From HK1 sp965204915 (lineage in GTDB: Bacteria; Pseudomonadota; Gammaproteobacteria; HK1): a stretch of 64,000 nt of DNA. The notes beneath the pieces were generated by a model, which ran no database searches, was not told where the DNA came from, and saw only the letters and a list, made by a program, of their open reading frames with translations. Shown in pieces: positions 35,542 to 44,777 of this stretch (the first letter of the stretch is position 1; each line of letters starts with the position of its first letter). Made by a program: the position numbers and the translations under genes. Location: positions 5,270,001 to 5,334,000 of the forward strand of contig OZ242023.1 in assembly GCA_965204915.1 (NCBI GenBank), written 5' to 3'.

Positions 35542-36375
35542 ATGCGATACCTTCAGGTCCTGCCCCTCACCCTTACCCTGGTGCTGTTCCTGGTCGTCCC
35601 GATCCTGCTCATCGGGGTGGTGAGCTTCTGGGACTACAACGAGTTCGAGCTGCTTCCGGACTTCGTGTGGACCAACTACGCAGAGCTCTTCACCTCGTCC
35701 GTCACGTACACGATCTACCTCGCGACCCTCAAGTTCGCCCTGCTGACGTGGATCTTCACCTTGCTCGTCGGCTTCACCGTCGCCTACTTCCTCGCCTTCC
35801 ACGTCCCCGACCTCAAGTGGCAGATCGTCCTGTTCCTGCTCTGCACCATCCCCTTCTGGACCTCGAACGTCATCCGGATGATCGCCTGGATCCCGGTGCT
35901 CGGCCGCCACGGCCTGGTCAACGAGGGGCTGCTCGCCCTGGGCGTGATCGACGAGCCGCTGGAGTGGCTGCTGTTCTCGGACTTCTCCGTGGTGCTCGCC
36001 TTCGTGCACCTCTACACGCTGTTCATGGTGGTGCCCATCTTCAACTCCATGATGCGCATCGACCCCTCGGTGATCGAGGCCGCCTACGACGCGGGGGCGG
36101 GGACCTGGCGCACCGTGTGGCACGTGATCCTGCCCCTGTGCAAGCCCGGCATCGCCATCGGGACGATCTTCGTGGTCACCCTGGTGATGGGGGATTTCGT
36201 CACCGTGCAGATGATGTCGGGCGGCCAGAGCGCGTCGGTGGGGGTGGCCATGAACAACAAGCGGGCGCTGCTCCAGTACCCGGCCGCGGCGGCCGATGCG
36301 GTCGTCCTGCTCCTCGTGGTGCTGATGATGGTGGCGGCGCTGATGCGGATCGTCGACGTGCGCAAGGAGCTGTAG
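35542..36375 (+). CDS. ABC transporter permease, PotB-like
   Basis: Inner-membrane permease of 277 residues with six helices, starting YLQVLPLTLTLVLFLVVPIL. The EAA loop is VIEAAYDAGAGTWRTVWHV with the conserved Gly. Segments GFTVAYFLAFHVPDLKW and TIPFWTSNVIRMIAW are typical of PotB. It begins 42 bp after the terminator and is followed 2 bp later by the PotC-like gene. Confidence 0.87.
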   Translation: MRYLQVLPLTLTLVLFLVVPILLIGVVSFWDYNEFELLPDFVWTNYAELFTSSVTYTIYLATLKFALLTWIFTLLVGFTVAYFLAFHVPDLKWQIVLFLLCTIPFWTSNVIRMIAWIPVLGRHGLVNEGLLALGVIDEPLEWLLFSDFSVVLAFVHLYTLFMVVPIFNSMMRIDPSVIEAAYDAGAGTWRTVWHVILPLCKPGIAIGTIFVVTLVMGDFVTVQMMSGGQSASVGVAMNNKRALLQYPAAAADAVVLLLVVLMMVAALMRIVDVRKEL

Positions 36376-36377
36376 CG

Positions 36378-37226
36378 ATGCGCCGCGGCACCGGAAGGAG
36401 GATCGAATCCCGCGTGCTCACGCTCGTCTTCGCGCTGTTCGTGGTGTTCCTGTACGGACCCATCGTCGCGATCGTCGTCCTGTCCTTCCAGGGCATCGAC
36501 GGCGGCCTCACCTTCCCGATGAACGGGGTGTCGCTGCACTGGTTCGGCAAGCTCTTCGAGCCGCAGATGGTCGGGGACTTCGAGGGGTCGTTCGCACGCT
36601 CCTTCACCCTGGCCTGCGTGGTCATGGCGCTGACGGTGGTGTTCTCGCTCGCGGCCGGCCTCGCGTTCCGAAAGCCGTTCCGCGGCGCGACGGTGGTGTT
36701 CTACCTCACCGTGGCCAGCCTGATCGTGCCCTCGATCCTGATCACCCTGGGGATCGGCCTGACGTTCGACCGGGCCGGGTTCGAGCCGCACTGGTACAGC
36801 TCGGGGCTCGGCGCCCATCTCACGTGGACCCTGCCCTTCGGGCTGCTCATCATGTTCGCGGTGTTCAACCGCTTCGACCCCTCCTACGAGGAAGCGGCGC
36901 GGGATCTGGGCGCGCGTCCCTGGCAGGTGTTCCGCTACGTGGTGCTGCCGATCATCGGCCCGAGCCTGGTCGGGGTCGGCCTGTTCGGGTTCACCCTGTC
37001 GTTCGACGAGTTCGCGCGCACCCTGCTCGCGGCCGGCGTGCACAACACCCTGCCGCTGGAGATCTTCGGCATGACCACCACCGCGACCACCCCGGTGCTC
37101 TACGCGCTGGGCACGGTGACCACGGGGGTATCCTTTCTCGTCATCATGCTCAGCCTCTTCTTCATCTCCCTGCTGCGGCGGCGCCGGTCGAGGCACGGCA
37201 CCGACGCCGGCGAGGGGATGGTGTAG
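36378..37226 (+). CDS. ABC transporter permease, PotC-like
   Basis: Inner-membrane permease of 282 residues with six helices (for example VLTLVFALFVVFLYGPIVAI). The EAA loop is SYEEAARDLGARPWQVFRYV. The FGFTLSFDEFARTLLAAG segment is typical of PotC. ATG 36378 lies 2 bp after the PotB-like stop; an upstream frame is open only because of overlap with that gene. The C-terminus is basic (LLRRRRSRHG). Confidence 0.87.
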   Translation: MRRGTGRRIESRVLTLVFALFVVFLYGPIVAIVVLSFQGIDGGLTFPMNGVSLHWFGKLFEPQMVGDFEGSFARSFTLACVVMALTVVFSLAAGLAFRKPFRGATVVFYLTVASLIVPSILITLGIGLTFDRAGFEPHWYSSGLGAHLTWTLPFGLLIMFAVFNRFDPSYEEAARDLGARPWQVFRYVVLPIIGPSLVGVGLFGFTLSFDEFARTLLAAGVHNTLPLEIFGMTTTATTPVLYALGTVTTGVSFLVIMLSLFFISLLRRRRSRHGTDAGEGMV

Positions 37227-37284
37227 GCGGGAACACGCCGTCCGGGGAGATCGGGGATCCCGAGGATCCAGGGAGCGACAGGAC

Positions 37285-38034
37285 ATGCCCGCGATCAGGA
37301 TATTGCTCGTCAACCCCAACACCACGGCCTCGATGACCGCGAGGATGCGCGACGCCGCCTGCGCCGTCGCCGCGCGGGGCACCGAGGTCGTGGCGGCCAC
37401 CGCCGGGTACGGACCGGAGAGCATCGAGGGCTACTACGACGAGGTGTTCTCGGTCCCTGCCATGCTCGACGCGGTGAAGGCGCATCCGGACGCGGCCGGG
37501 GTCGTCGTCGGCTGCTTCGACGACACGGGGGCCGACGCGGCCCGGTGCGTGACCTCCGCCCCGGTGATCGGGCTCTGCCAGGCGGCGATGCAGGTGGCGT
37601 CCATCGTCTCCGGCAGCTTCACGGTGGTCACCACCCTGGGCCGGTCCGTGCCGGCCGTCGAGCATCTGGCGCGGCGCTACGGGTACGGGGACCTGTGCCG
37701 GAAGGTGCGCGCGTCCGAGATCCCCGTGCTCGCGCTCGAAGACGCGGCGTCGAACGCCTTCGACCAGCTTCGCGCCGAGGTCCGCCGCGCCCTCGACGAG
37801 GACGGCTGCGAATCCATCGTGCTCGGCTGCGCAGGGATGGTGGACATGGCCCGCTCGCTCTCCGAGGAGCTGGCGGTGCCGGTGGTGGAAGGCGTCACCG
37901 CGGCGGTGAAGATCGTCGAAGGTCTCGCGACCCTCGGCATCGCGACCTCGAAGCGCGGCGGCTATGCCCCGCCCCGTGCGAAGACGTATTCGGGCGCGTT
38001 CTCGCGATACGCGCCCGGCGGCGGGGGAAGCTGA
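37285..38034 (+). CDS. Asp/Glu/hydantoin racemase family protein
   Basis: Cytoplasmic racemase of 249 residues. The N-terminal ILLVNPNTTASMT and the two catalytic cysteine motifs VVGCFDDTGAD (about residue 73) and VLGCAGMVDMA (about 181) are those of hydantoin and allantoin racemases (HyuE/AllR-like). It follows the Pot-type permease gene by 58 bp on the same strand, so the ABC transporter may import the racemised compound. Substrate cannot be set between hydantoin, allantoin and amino acids. Confidence 0.85.
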   Translation: MPAIRILLVNPNTTASMTARMRDAACAVAARGTEVVAATAGYGPESIEGYYDEVFSVPAMLDAVKAHPDAAGVVVGCFDDTGADAARCVTSAPVIGLCQAAMQVASIVSGSFTVVTTLGRSVPAVEHLARRYGYGDLCRKVRASEIPVLALEDAASNAFDQLRAEVRRALDEDGCESIVLGCAGMVDMARSLSEELAVPVVEGVTAAVKIVEGLATLGIATSKRGGYAPPRAKTYSGAFSRYAPGGGGS

Positions 38035-38339
38035 ACCGGAAATCGCGACAAGGGGTCGATCCCGGCCCGGGTCGGTCTCTTGCCCATGGCGCACCTCCCG
38101 ATGGATACCGGTCTGCGGAACATGTCGAAGACGTTTCCGGCCTTGCGGATGAGGCGTTATGGGCCGTCGAACCCGCACCTTCGGCCCTGAATCGCTCGAG
38201 ATCATCTTCCGGACCCATCCGGCGCACGTCCCGGATGCAGAATGAAATGACCCCGGGAGCACGAACATCGACACTTCCCGCGAACAGCCTGCCGGGCTAC
38301 ATTCCCATCTTGACCACACTGCCACTCGGGAGGCAAGCC
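38035..38339. other. Intergenic stretch, no gene supported
   Basis: About 305 bp between the racemase gene and the Ssu-type binding-protein gene. No coding-like frame or clear hairpin was seen. It is the likely promoter region of the catabolic cluster that follows; GGGAGGC at the right end is the ribosome binding site of the next gene. Confidence 0.4.
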
Positions 38340-39389
38340 ATGACAGAACACGCGCAATCGATCCGATCCCCCGGCCGCCGCCGGTTCCTGCAATACGGCG
38401 CGAGCCTGGGCGGGGCCGCGGCCATGTCGTCCTTCATCGGCGTGGAAGCCCTCGCCGCCGGACACAAGGCCAAGGTCAACATGCAGTTGGGCTGGCTGGC
38501 CAGCAACGGCATCCTGGGCGAGGTCGTGGCCAAACGCATGGGCTTCTACGAGGAGGAGGGCATCGAGCTCGAAGTCACGCCGGGCGGACCGGGCGTCGAT
38601 GGCGTGGCCTCCGTCGCCGCGGGCAGGGCACAGAGCGGCCAGCTCTCCTCCAGTCCGTCGCTGATGCTGGCGCGTTCCGCCGGCATCCCGGTCAAGGCGT
38701 TCGCGGCGGGCTACCAGAAGCACCCCTTCACCTACTTCTCGCTCGCAAACGACCCCATCCGAGAGCCCCGGGACATGATCGGCAAGACCATCGCCACCCA
38801 GCCCACGGCGGTGATCCTGCTCAAGGCGCTGCTGGCGAAGAACGGCATCGCCGAGGACCAGGTGGAAGTGGTCAAGATGGGCAGCGACATGAACCAGCTC
38901 ATGACCGGCCAGGCCGCCGCCGTCACCGGCTGGCTGACCAACACCAACGCCCTGAAGATCCTCGGCGGCGACCGGGTCGACATGATGCTGTGGGACGCCG
39001 GCATCCAGCTCTACGCCAACGTCTACTACACCACCGACGACATGCTGGCGAACCACAAGGACGTGCTGGTGCGCTTCCTCACCGGATCGGCCCGGGGATG
39101 GGGCCATGCCCGCAAGAATCCGGAGGCCGCCGTCGACCATCTGGTGGCCGAGTACCGGAACCTGAGCCGCGACAGCGAGCTGGAAGCGGTGCAGCCGGTC
39201 CTCGGCTTCTCGTTCAACGACGTCACCGCGAAGGACGGCTGGGCGGCCATGAACCCGGAGAACTGGCAGGCCCAGATCGACACCTATGCCGCGCTGGAGC
39301 AGTTCAAGGGGCCGACGCCGACGCTCGCCGAGGTCATGACCACGGACGTCCTGGCGGCAACGGAAGCGATCCGGAAAGAGATCGGATGA
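38340..39389 (+). CDS. ABC transporter solute-binding protein, SsuA/NMT1-like
   Basis: Periplasmic binding protein of 349 residues with a twin-arginine signal (SPGRRRFLQYGASLGGAAA). The NMT1/THI5-like fold is shown by NMQLGWLASNGILGEVVAKR, the GFYEEEGIELEVTPGG segment and the IGKTIATQPTA motif. GGGAGGC precedes ATG 38340. Relatives bind sulfonates, pyrimidine precursors, riboflavin and other heterocycles. It starts an operon with ATPase, permease and catabolic genes, so its ligand is probably their substrate. Confidence 0.86.
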   Translation: MTEHAQSIRSPGRRRFLQYGASLGGAAAMSSFIGVEALAAGHKAKVNMQLGWLASNGILGEVVAKRMGFYEEEGIELEVTPGGPGVDGVASVAAGRAQSGQLSSSPSLMLARSAGIPVKAFAAGYQKHPFTYFSLANDPIREPRDMIGKTIATQPTAVILLKALLAKNGIAEDQVEVVKMGSDMNQLMTGQAAAVTGWLTNTNALKILGGDRVDMMLWDAGIQLYANVYYTTDDMLANHKDVLVRFLTGSARGWGHARKNPEAAVDHLVAEYRNLSRDSELEAVQPVLGFSFNDVTAKDGWAAMNPENWQAQIDTYAALEQFKGPTPTLAEVMTTDVLAATEAIRKEIG

Positions 39390-40207
39390 CACCGGGAAGC
39401 GCCGTGGCGGCGGGAGCCGCGGCTTCCGCCGCCACGGCCATTTCCGTGCACGATCTGGTGGTCCGTTTCAACGGCGGCGCCGGCGGGACGGGGGGCGTGA
39501 CGGCCCTGGACAAGGTCGCCTTCGACGTGCCGGAGGGTGGCCTCGTCACCATGCTGGGCCCCTCGGGCTGCGGCAAATCCACGCTGCTTCGGGCCGTCGC
39601 CGATCTGGTCCCGATCCGCAGCGGCGGGATCAGTGTCTTCGGGCGCACGCCGGAGCAGGCCCGTCTGGCCCGCGACTTCGCCTTCGTCTTCCAGGACGCC
39701 ACCTTGCTGCCCTGGCGCAGCGCCCTCGACAACGTGCGCCTGCCCCTGGAGGTCGGCCGGCGCGACGGCGGTCTCGACCAGTACGCGGAGCCGGAGGAGC
39801 TGCTGGCGCTGGTCGGTCTGCGGGGACGGGAAGACGCCCTGCCGCACGAGCTGTCGGGGGGGATGCGCCAACGGGTGTCCATCGCCCGCGCGCTCGTGTG
39901 CCGGCCCCGGGTGCTGCTGATGGACGAACCCTTCGGCGCTCTGGACGAGCTCACCCGCGACAAGCTCAACGAGGAGCTGCTGCGCATCTGGCGGGAGACC
40001 GGCACCACGATCATCTTCGTGACCCATTCGGTGCCGGAAGCGGCGTTCCTGGGCGAGAAGTGCCTGGTGCTGTCGGCGCATCCCGGCCGGGTCCGTGAGT
40101 ACGTGGACGTCGGCTTTCCCTCGCCCAGGGTCCTGGGGATGCGCGATACACTGGAGTTCGTGCAGGTCACGGCGCACCTGCGCAGCCTGATCGAGGAGGC
40201 GCGATGA
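39386..40207 (+). CDS. ABC transporter ATPase, SsuB/TauB-like
   Basis: Cytoplasmic ATPase of 273 residues. Walker A is LGPSGCGKST, Q-loop VFQDATLLPW, signature ELSGGMRQR, Walker B LLMDEPFGALDE, switch VTHSVPEAAF; the GMRQR and TLLPWR forms are typical of the taurine/sulfonate/nitrate group. ATG 39386 overlaps the binding-protein stop by 4 bp (ATGA). The permease gene overlaps its 3' end by 4 bp as well. Confidence 0.88.
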   Translation: MTPGSAVAAGAAASAATAISVHDLVVRFNGGAGGTGGVTALDKVAFDVPEGGLVTMLGPSGCGKSTLLRAVADLVPIRSGGISVFGRTPEQARLARDFAFVFQDATLLPWRSALDNVRLPLEVGRRDGGLDQYAEPEELLALVGLRGREDALPHELSGGMRQRVSIARALVCRPRVLLMDEPFGALDELTRDKLNEELLRIWRETGTTIIFVTHSVPEAAFLGEKCLVLSAHPGRVREYVDVGFPSPRVLGMRDTLEFVQVTAHLRSLIEEAR

Positions 40208-41043
40208 CGATGGCGGGCATCGGCGGCAGGGGCGCCATCGCCGGGACGGAGCCGACCGAGGCCCGCGCCGTCCGTGCCGGGAAGGCGGAGGCCCGCCGCC
40301 GCCACGCGCCGGCCGTCGCCGCCGCGGTCTCGATGCTGGTCCTGTGGCAGCTCGTCGTCACCGGCTTCGGGGTGCCCACCTACATCGCCCCGAGCCCGGT
40401 GCAGGTCCTGCAGGTGTTCGTCGAGCAGGGCGACGTGCTGTGGATCAACTTCTGGCCCACCCTGCTGGAAGCCATGGCCGGCTTCGCGCTGGGCAACACC
40501 ATCGCGGTGCTGCTGGCGGTGTGGTTCGTGCACAACCGGCTCGCGGAGCGCGCGTTCTACCCGATCGCGGTGTTCATCAACACCATCCCGATCATCGCGG
40601 TCGCGCCGATCCTGGTGCTGATGCTGGGCAACGGCTACGCGCCGAAGATCGTCATCGCGGCCCTGATCTGCTTCTTCCCCACCCTGGTCAACATGGTGCG
40701 CGGCCTCAAGGCGGTCAGCCCGCAGATGCTGGAGCTGATGCGGGTCCTGTCCGCCAGCGAGCGGGAGATCCTGTGGAAGATCCGGCTGCAGAGCTCCCTG
40801 CCGTTCCTCTTCGCCGCGCTGAAGATCGCATCGACCACCTGCGTCATCGGGGCCATCGTCGGGGAATGGATCGGCTCGAACTACGGGCTGGGCTCGCTGA
40901 TCATCGAGGCCACCTACAACTTCCGCGCCCCGCTGCTGTACGCCACGGTGATCCTGGGCGCCGGCCTGGCGGTGGCGGCCTTCACCACGACCTCCCTGAT
41001 CGAAAGGCGGGTCCTGAAATGGAAGCCGGGCGCCGTCTTCTGA
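40204..41043 (+). CDS. ABC transporter permease, SsuC-like
   Basis: Inner-membrane permease of 279 residues with about six helices. An N-terminal basic region (EARRRHAPAVAAAVSMLVLW) leads into the first helix. The cytoplasmic loop MLELMRVLSASEREILWKIR is the EAA-type motif of the nitrate/sulfonate/taurine group. ATG 40204 overlaps the ATPase stop (ATGA). A second ATG at 40210 is an alternative start. Confidence 0.87.
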   Translation: MTMAGIGGRGAIAGTEPTEARAVRAGKAEARRRHAPAVAAAVSMLVLWQLVVTGFGVPTYIAPSPVQVLQVFVEQGDVLWINFWPTLLEAMAGFALGNTIAVLLAVWFVHNRLAERAFYPIAVFINTIPIIAVAPILVLMLGNGYAPKIVIAALICFFPTLVNMVRGLKAVSPQMLELMRVLSASEREILWKIRLQSSLPFLFAALKIASTTCVIGAIVGEWIGSNYGLGSLIIEATYNFRAPLLYATVILGAGLAVAAFTTTSLIERRVLKWKPGAVF

Positions 41044-41053
41044 CCCGACCACC

Positions 41054-41145
41054 GGAGAAACCCTCGGAGAAATCCCGGAGAAATCCCGGAGAAATCCCGG
41101 AAACCCCTGGAGAAGCCCCCTGGAGAAATCCCTTGGAGAAAGCCC
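41054..41145 (+). repeat. GGAGAAATCCC minisatellite between permease and oxidoreductase genes
   Basis: About eight imperfect copies of an 11-12 bp unit (GGAGAAATCCC and variants) fill the 100-bp spacer. Three copies near 41065-41100 are exact. The last unit, TTGGAGAAAGCCC, supplies the ribosome binding site of the next gene. Copy number could change by slippage and alter spacing or translation. Confidence 0.8.
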
Positions 41146-42507
41146 ATGTCATCGCCTGAATTCGTGATCCGGCCCGAGGCCGGCGTTCCCGTCGTCGCCA
41201 CGGCCGACGTGGTCGTGGTGGGTGGCGGTCCGGCCGGCATCGCGGCGGCGGTCTCCGCCGCGCGCAACGGCGCTTCGGTGACCCTGCTGGAACGCTACCC
41301 CTACCTCGGCGGCCTGGCGTCCGGCGGCATGGTGCTGGTGCTGGACGACATGCACAACGACACGGAGATCTCCGTGCGCGGCCTGGCCATGGAGATGATC
41401 GAGCGCCTGCACGCGAAGGGCCTCTGCGTCTACCCGCCCGAGGCCGACCGCGACCCCTCGATCCGCGCCACCGAGGCGCTCTGGCGCAAGTGGTCGCGCT
41501 GGGGGGTGTTCGACTTCCATACCCGCACCAAGCCGCATCCCATCATCTTCGCCGCCGCCTTCGACCCCGACGGCTTCAAGCAGGCGGCCCTGGACATGGT
41601 GGAGGAGGCGGGGGTCGACCTGCGCCTGCATAGCTGGTTCCAGTCGGCCATCGTCGAGGACGGCCGCGCCGCCGGGGTGATCGTGGAGACCAAGGAGGGC
41701 GCCCAGGCCATCCGGGCGGGGGTGGTCATCGACGCCACCGGCGACCTCGACGTCGCGGCCGGCGCCGGGGCCGCCTTCACCGAAGGCGCCTACATCGTCA
41801 CCACGGTGTCGCGCATGGGGGGCGTGGACACGGAAGCGGCGGAACGTTTCCAGTTCGAGGAGCCGGAGCGTTTCGCCGCGGTCGATCGGCAGGCCAGGCG
41901 CCTGATCGGCGGGTGCTGGCAGTACTGGTGGCTGAAGACCCCCCTGCCCGGCGTCGTGTGGTGCAACTGCCCGCACATGACCGGCTTCGACGGCATGAAG
42001 GTGGCGGACCTGACCGCGGCCGAATTCGAGGGCCGGCGCCGGATGCAGGCGCTGCTGGCATTCGCCCGGGAGAACGTGCCCGGCTTCGAGCGCGCGTACT
42101 TCGTGGACTTCGCGCCCCAGACCGGGGTGCGCCAGACCCGCCTGCTGGACGGTGAGTACGTGGTCACCAAGCGGGACGTGGCGGACCGGGTGCACTTCCG
42201 GGACAGCGTCTGCCGCGGCCGGGACTACTACACCCCCTACCGCGCCCTGCTGCCGGTGGGCGTGGACCAGTTGCTGGTGGCCGGCCGCCACTATTCCGCG
42301 ACCCGGCAGGCCCAGAAGATGAGCCGGGAGATCCCGCCCTGCATGGCCATGGGCGAGGCCGCCGGCATCGCCGCGGCCCTGGCCCTGGACGGCGGCCTCG
42401 TGGTGCGGGACGTGGACGTGCGCGGCATCCAGGAACGGATGCGGGCCCAAGGCGCCGACCCCGGGGACCGCCCGGCCGGGAACGCCCTGGTCATGGAGGC
42501 GGCCTGA
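41146..42507 (+). CDS. FAD-dependent oxidoreductase
   Basis: Protein of 453 residues with the Rossmann FAD motif VVVVGGGPAGIAAAVSAARN (about residues 22-41), then LLERYPYLGGLASGG. The middle GVVIDATGDLDVAAGAGA strand and the C-terminal GRHYSATRQAQKMSREIPPC segment are typical of the FAD oxidoreductase family PF12831, whose substrates are mostly unknown. It lies between an ABC transporter and CoA-ester genes and overlaps the next gene by 1 bp (TGATG). It probably makes the first oxidation of the imported compound (inference). Confidence 0.84.
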   Translation: MSSPEFVIRPEAGVPVVATADVVVVGGGPAGIAAAVSAARNGASVTLLERYPYLGGLASGGMVLVLDDMHNDTEISVRGLAMEMIERLHAKGLCVYPPEADRDPSIRATEALWRKWSRWGVFDFHTRTKPHPIIFAAAFDPDGFKQAALDMVEEAGVDLRLHSWFQSAIVEDGRAAGVIVETKEGAQAIRAGVVIDATGDLDVAAGAGAAFTEGAYIVTTVSRMGGVDTEAAERFQFEEPERFAAVDRQARRLIGGCWQYWWLKTPLPGVVWCNCPHMTGFDGMKVADLTAAEFEGRRRMQALLAFARENVPGFERAYFVDFAPQTGVRQTRLLDGEYVVTKRDVADRVHFRDSVCRGRDYYTPYRALLPVGVDQLLVAGRHYSATRQAQKMSREIPPCMAMGEAAGIAAALALDGGLVVRDVDVRGIQERMRAQGADPGDRPAGNALVMEAA

Positions 42508-43709
42508 TGCCGGCCGATCGCAGGAAAGCCGCCGCCCGCCCGCTTCCCCTGGACGGCATCCGGGTACTGGACTTCAGCCAGGTCATGATGGGGCCGTGCT
42601 GCACCCAGATGCTGGGCGACTACGGCGCCGACGTCATCAAGATCGAGCGGGCCGGAGCCGGCGACCTGTCGCGCTGGAGCGTCGGCGAGGACCCGGACGG
42701 CGGCAACAACCCGGTGTTCTCCAGCCTGAACCGGAACAAGCGCAGCGTCGCCCTGAACCTGAAGTCGGAGCAGGACCGGGCCGCGGTGCTGCGCCTGGTG
42801 GAGACGGCGGACGTGGTCGTGAACAACTTTCGTCCCGGGGTCATGGAACGCCTGGGGTTCGGCTACGACGATCTCGGTCGCATCAATCCGCGCATCGTCT
42901 ACGCATTCGGCACCGGCTTCGGCCTGGACGGCCCCTATGCGCACAAGGGCGGCCAGGACGTCCTGGCCCAGGCGATGAGCGGTGCGATGCACCGCCGCGC
43001 GGACCCGGCGCTGCCGCTTTCGATCTACCCCACCACGCTGGCCGACTATGCCGCCGGCATGCACCTGGTGCAGGGGATCCTGCTGGCGTTGATGCAGCGG
43101 GAGAAGACCGGCGAAGGGCAGCGGGTCGCGGTCTCGCTCTACGACTCCATGCTGGCGATGCAGATGCAGGAAGCGGCCATGTGGATGATGCGCGGCCGGG
43201 AGCTGAACTGGGCCGCCATGCCCCTGTCCGGGGTGTTCGAGACCACCGACGGCGCCGTCGTGATGGTCGGCGCCTTCAAGGAAAATCCCTTGCAGGACAT
43301 CTGCCGGGCGCTGGACCTCGACGATCTGTCCGCGGATCCCCGGTACGCCACCCTGGAGCAGCAGAAGGCGCATCGGCCGGAGCTGCAGGAGATCTTCCGC
43401 GACCGCTTTGCCGGCAACACCACCGCGTACTGGCTGGAGCGGCTCGACGGCGTCGACATCCTCTGCGCGCCGGTGAAGACCCTGGAGGAGGCCCTGGACG
43501 ATCCCCAGACCGCCTGCAATCGGATGGTCGTCGATCTGGAGCCGACCGCCGGCGGGCCGGTGCGCCTCGTGGCCTCGCCCATCGCAATGTCGGCAGCGCC
43601 CTTCGCGGTGCGCCGCGCGCCGCCGAGGCTGGGCGAGCACAATGATGAAGTGCTGGCGCCGGGGGGCGAACACGACGGGGAAGTGTCGGCGCGGGTAGGG
43701 GACGCCTGA
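42507..43709 (+). CDS. Class III CoA transferase (CaiB/BaiF family)
   Basis: Protein of 400 residues. The N-terminal DGIRVLDFSQVMMGPCCTQM and DVIKIERAGAGD segments, and the Asp in PTTLADYAAGMHLVQ, mark a CoA transferase. It could activate a carboxylic product for the enoyl-CoA hydratase encoded 30 bp downstream. The start overlaps the oxidoreductase stop. The C-terminal tail (HNDEVLAPGGEHDGEV) contains a short duplicated HNDEV/HDGEV pattern. The acceptor acid is unknown. Confidence 0.88.
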   Translation: MPADRRKAAARPLPLDGIRVLDFSQVMMGPCCTQMLGDYGADVIKIERAGAGDLSRWSVGEDPDGGNNPVFSSLNRNKRSVALNLKSEQDRAAVLRLVETADVVVNNFRPGVMERLGFGYDDLGRINPRIVYAFGTGFGLDGPYAHKGGQDVLAQAMSGAMHRRADPALPLSIYPTTLADYAAGMHLVQGILLALMQREKTGEGQRVAVSLYDSMLAMQMQEAAMWMMRGRELNWAAMPLSGVFETTDGAVVMVGAFKENPLQDICRALDLDDLSADPRYATLEQQKAHRPELQEIFRDRFAGNTTAYWLERLDGVDILCAPVKTLEEALDDPQTACNRMVVDLEPTAGGPVRLVASPIAMSAAPFAVRRAPPRLGEHNDEVLAPGGEHDGEVSARVGDA

Positions 43710-43739
43710 CGATGAAATGCCGGCACGGGAGCCGGCGGC

Positions 43740-44507
43740 ATGAGCGTTGACTTCGACGTATCGGATGGGGTCGCCCGGGTCACCCTGAACCGGCCGGAGC
43801 GCCTGAACGCCGTCGATTCCGCGTCGGAGGCGGCGCTGGCCGGGATCTGGGACGCGATCGACCGGGACCCGAAGATCCGGTGCGCCGTCCTCACCGGCGC
43901 CGGCCGCGCGTTCTGCGCGGGCGCGGACATGAAGGAGGAGGGTCCCGGCGGGCTGGCGTATTGGGCCGGCACCGGCGACGGCGGCTTCGGCGGCATCGCC
44001 CTGGGCCGGCGTCCGTCCGTCCCGGTGATCGCCAGGGTCAACGGGCTTGCCCTCGGGGGCGGCTTTGAAATGGTCCTGGGCTGCGATCTCGTGGTGGCCG
44101 CGGAGACCGCGTCGTTCGGCCTGCCCGAGCCACGGGTGGGGCGCCTGCCCCTGGACGGCATGGTCACCCTGCCGCGCCGGCTGCCGCGGGCGCTGGCCAT
44201 GGGGATCCTGCTGACCGGCCGGCGCATCGGCGCGGCGCAGGCGCTGGAGTACGGCCTGGTCAACGAGGTCGTGCCGGACGAGCGGCTGGATGCCGCCGTC
44301 GATGCCTGGGTCGAAGACCTCGTGGCCTGCGCGCCCCTGAGCCTGAAGGCGATCAAGCGCTCGGCCGCCGACACCGCGCACCTGACCGCCACGGAAGCCC
44401 GCACCGCCTGCCTGCCGAGCTTGGCCACCGCGCTGCAGAGCCGTGACGCGGACGAGGGCGTTCGGGCCTTCAGGGAGAAGCGCACGCCGGTCTGGACCGG
44501 CCGCTGA
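43740..44507 (+). CDS. Enoyl-CoA hydratase/isomerase family protein
   Basis: Crotonase-fold protein of 255 residues. The oxyanion-hole segments are CAVLTGAGRAFCAGADMKEE and VNGLALGGGFEM. Both catalytic Glu positions of hydratases are filled (GGGFEMVLGCD and FGLPEPRVG). ATG 43740 is preceded by GGGAGCCGGC. Its gene follows the CoA transferase gene, consistent with beta-oxidation-like processing of a CoA-activated acid. Confidence 0.88.
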   Translation: MSVDFDVSDGVARVTLNRPERLNAVDSASEAALAGIWDAIDRDPKIRCAVLTGAGRAFCAGADMKEEGPGGLAYWAGTGDGGFGGIALGRRPSVPVIARVNGLALGGGFEMVLGCDLVVAAETASFGLPEPRVGRLPLDGMVTLPRRLPRALAMGILLTGRRIGAAQALEYGLVNEVVPDERLDAAVDAWVEDLVACAPLSLKAIKRSAADTAHLTATEARTACLPSLATALQSRDADEGVRAFREKRTPVWTGR

Positions 44508-44777
44508 GCCCCCGCGCGGCGTGGGCATCCGTATCGACCGGCGCCGCCGACGGCTGCCGCTCGAAGGCGCGGCAATCCGCCGGCAATCGAACGCACGGTG
44601 ATGTTGTTTCCATCGGAGACCGACCGGCTCGACCCTTCGCGCAGCCCGCGTCTCGGCGGTTCGTCCCGGACGATCCCGTGACCTGCGCCATCGCCGAAAC
44701 CTGCACCCCCTCGCTCGAACGGCGCCCGGACGCGACCCCGCCGAACACGACGTCGACATGACCCGGAGAACGCCCCG

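Noticed and set aside
41054..41145. CRISPR-like array
   Set aside because: Units are 11-12 bp without spacers; it is a minisatellite.
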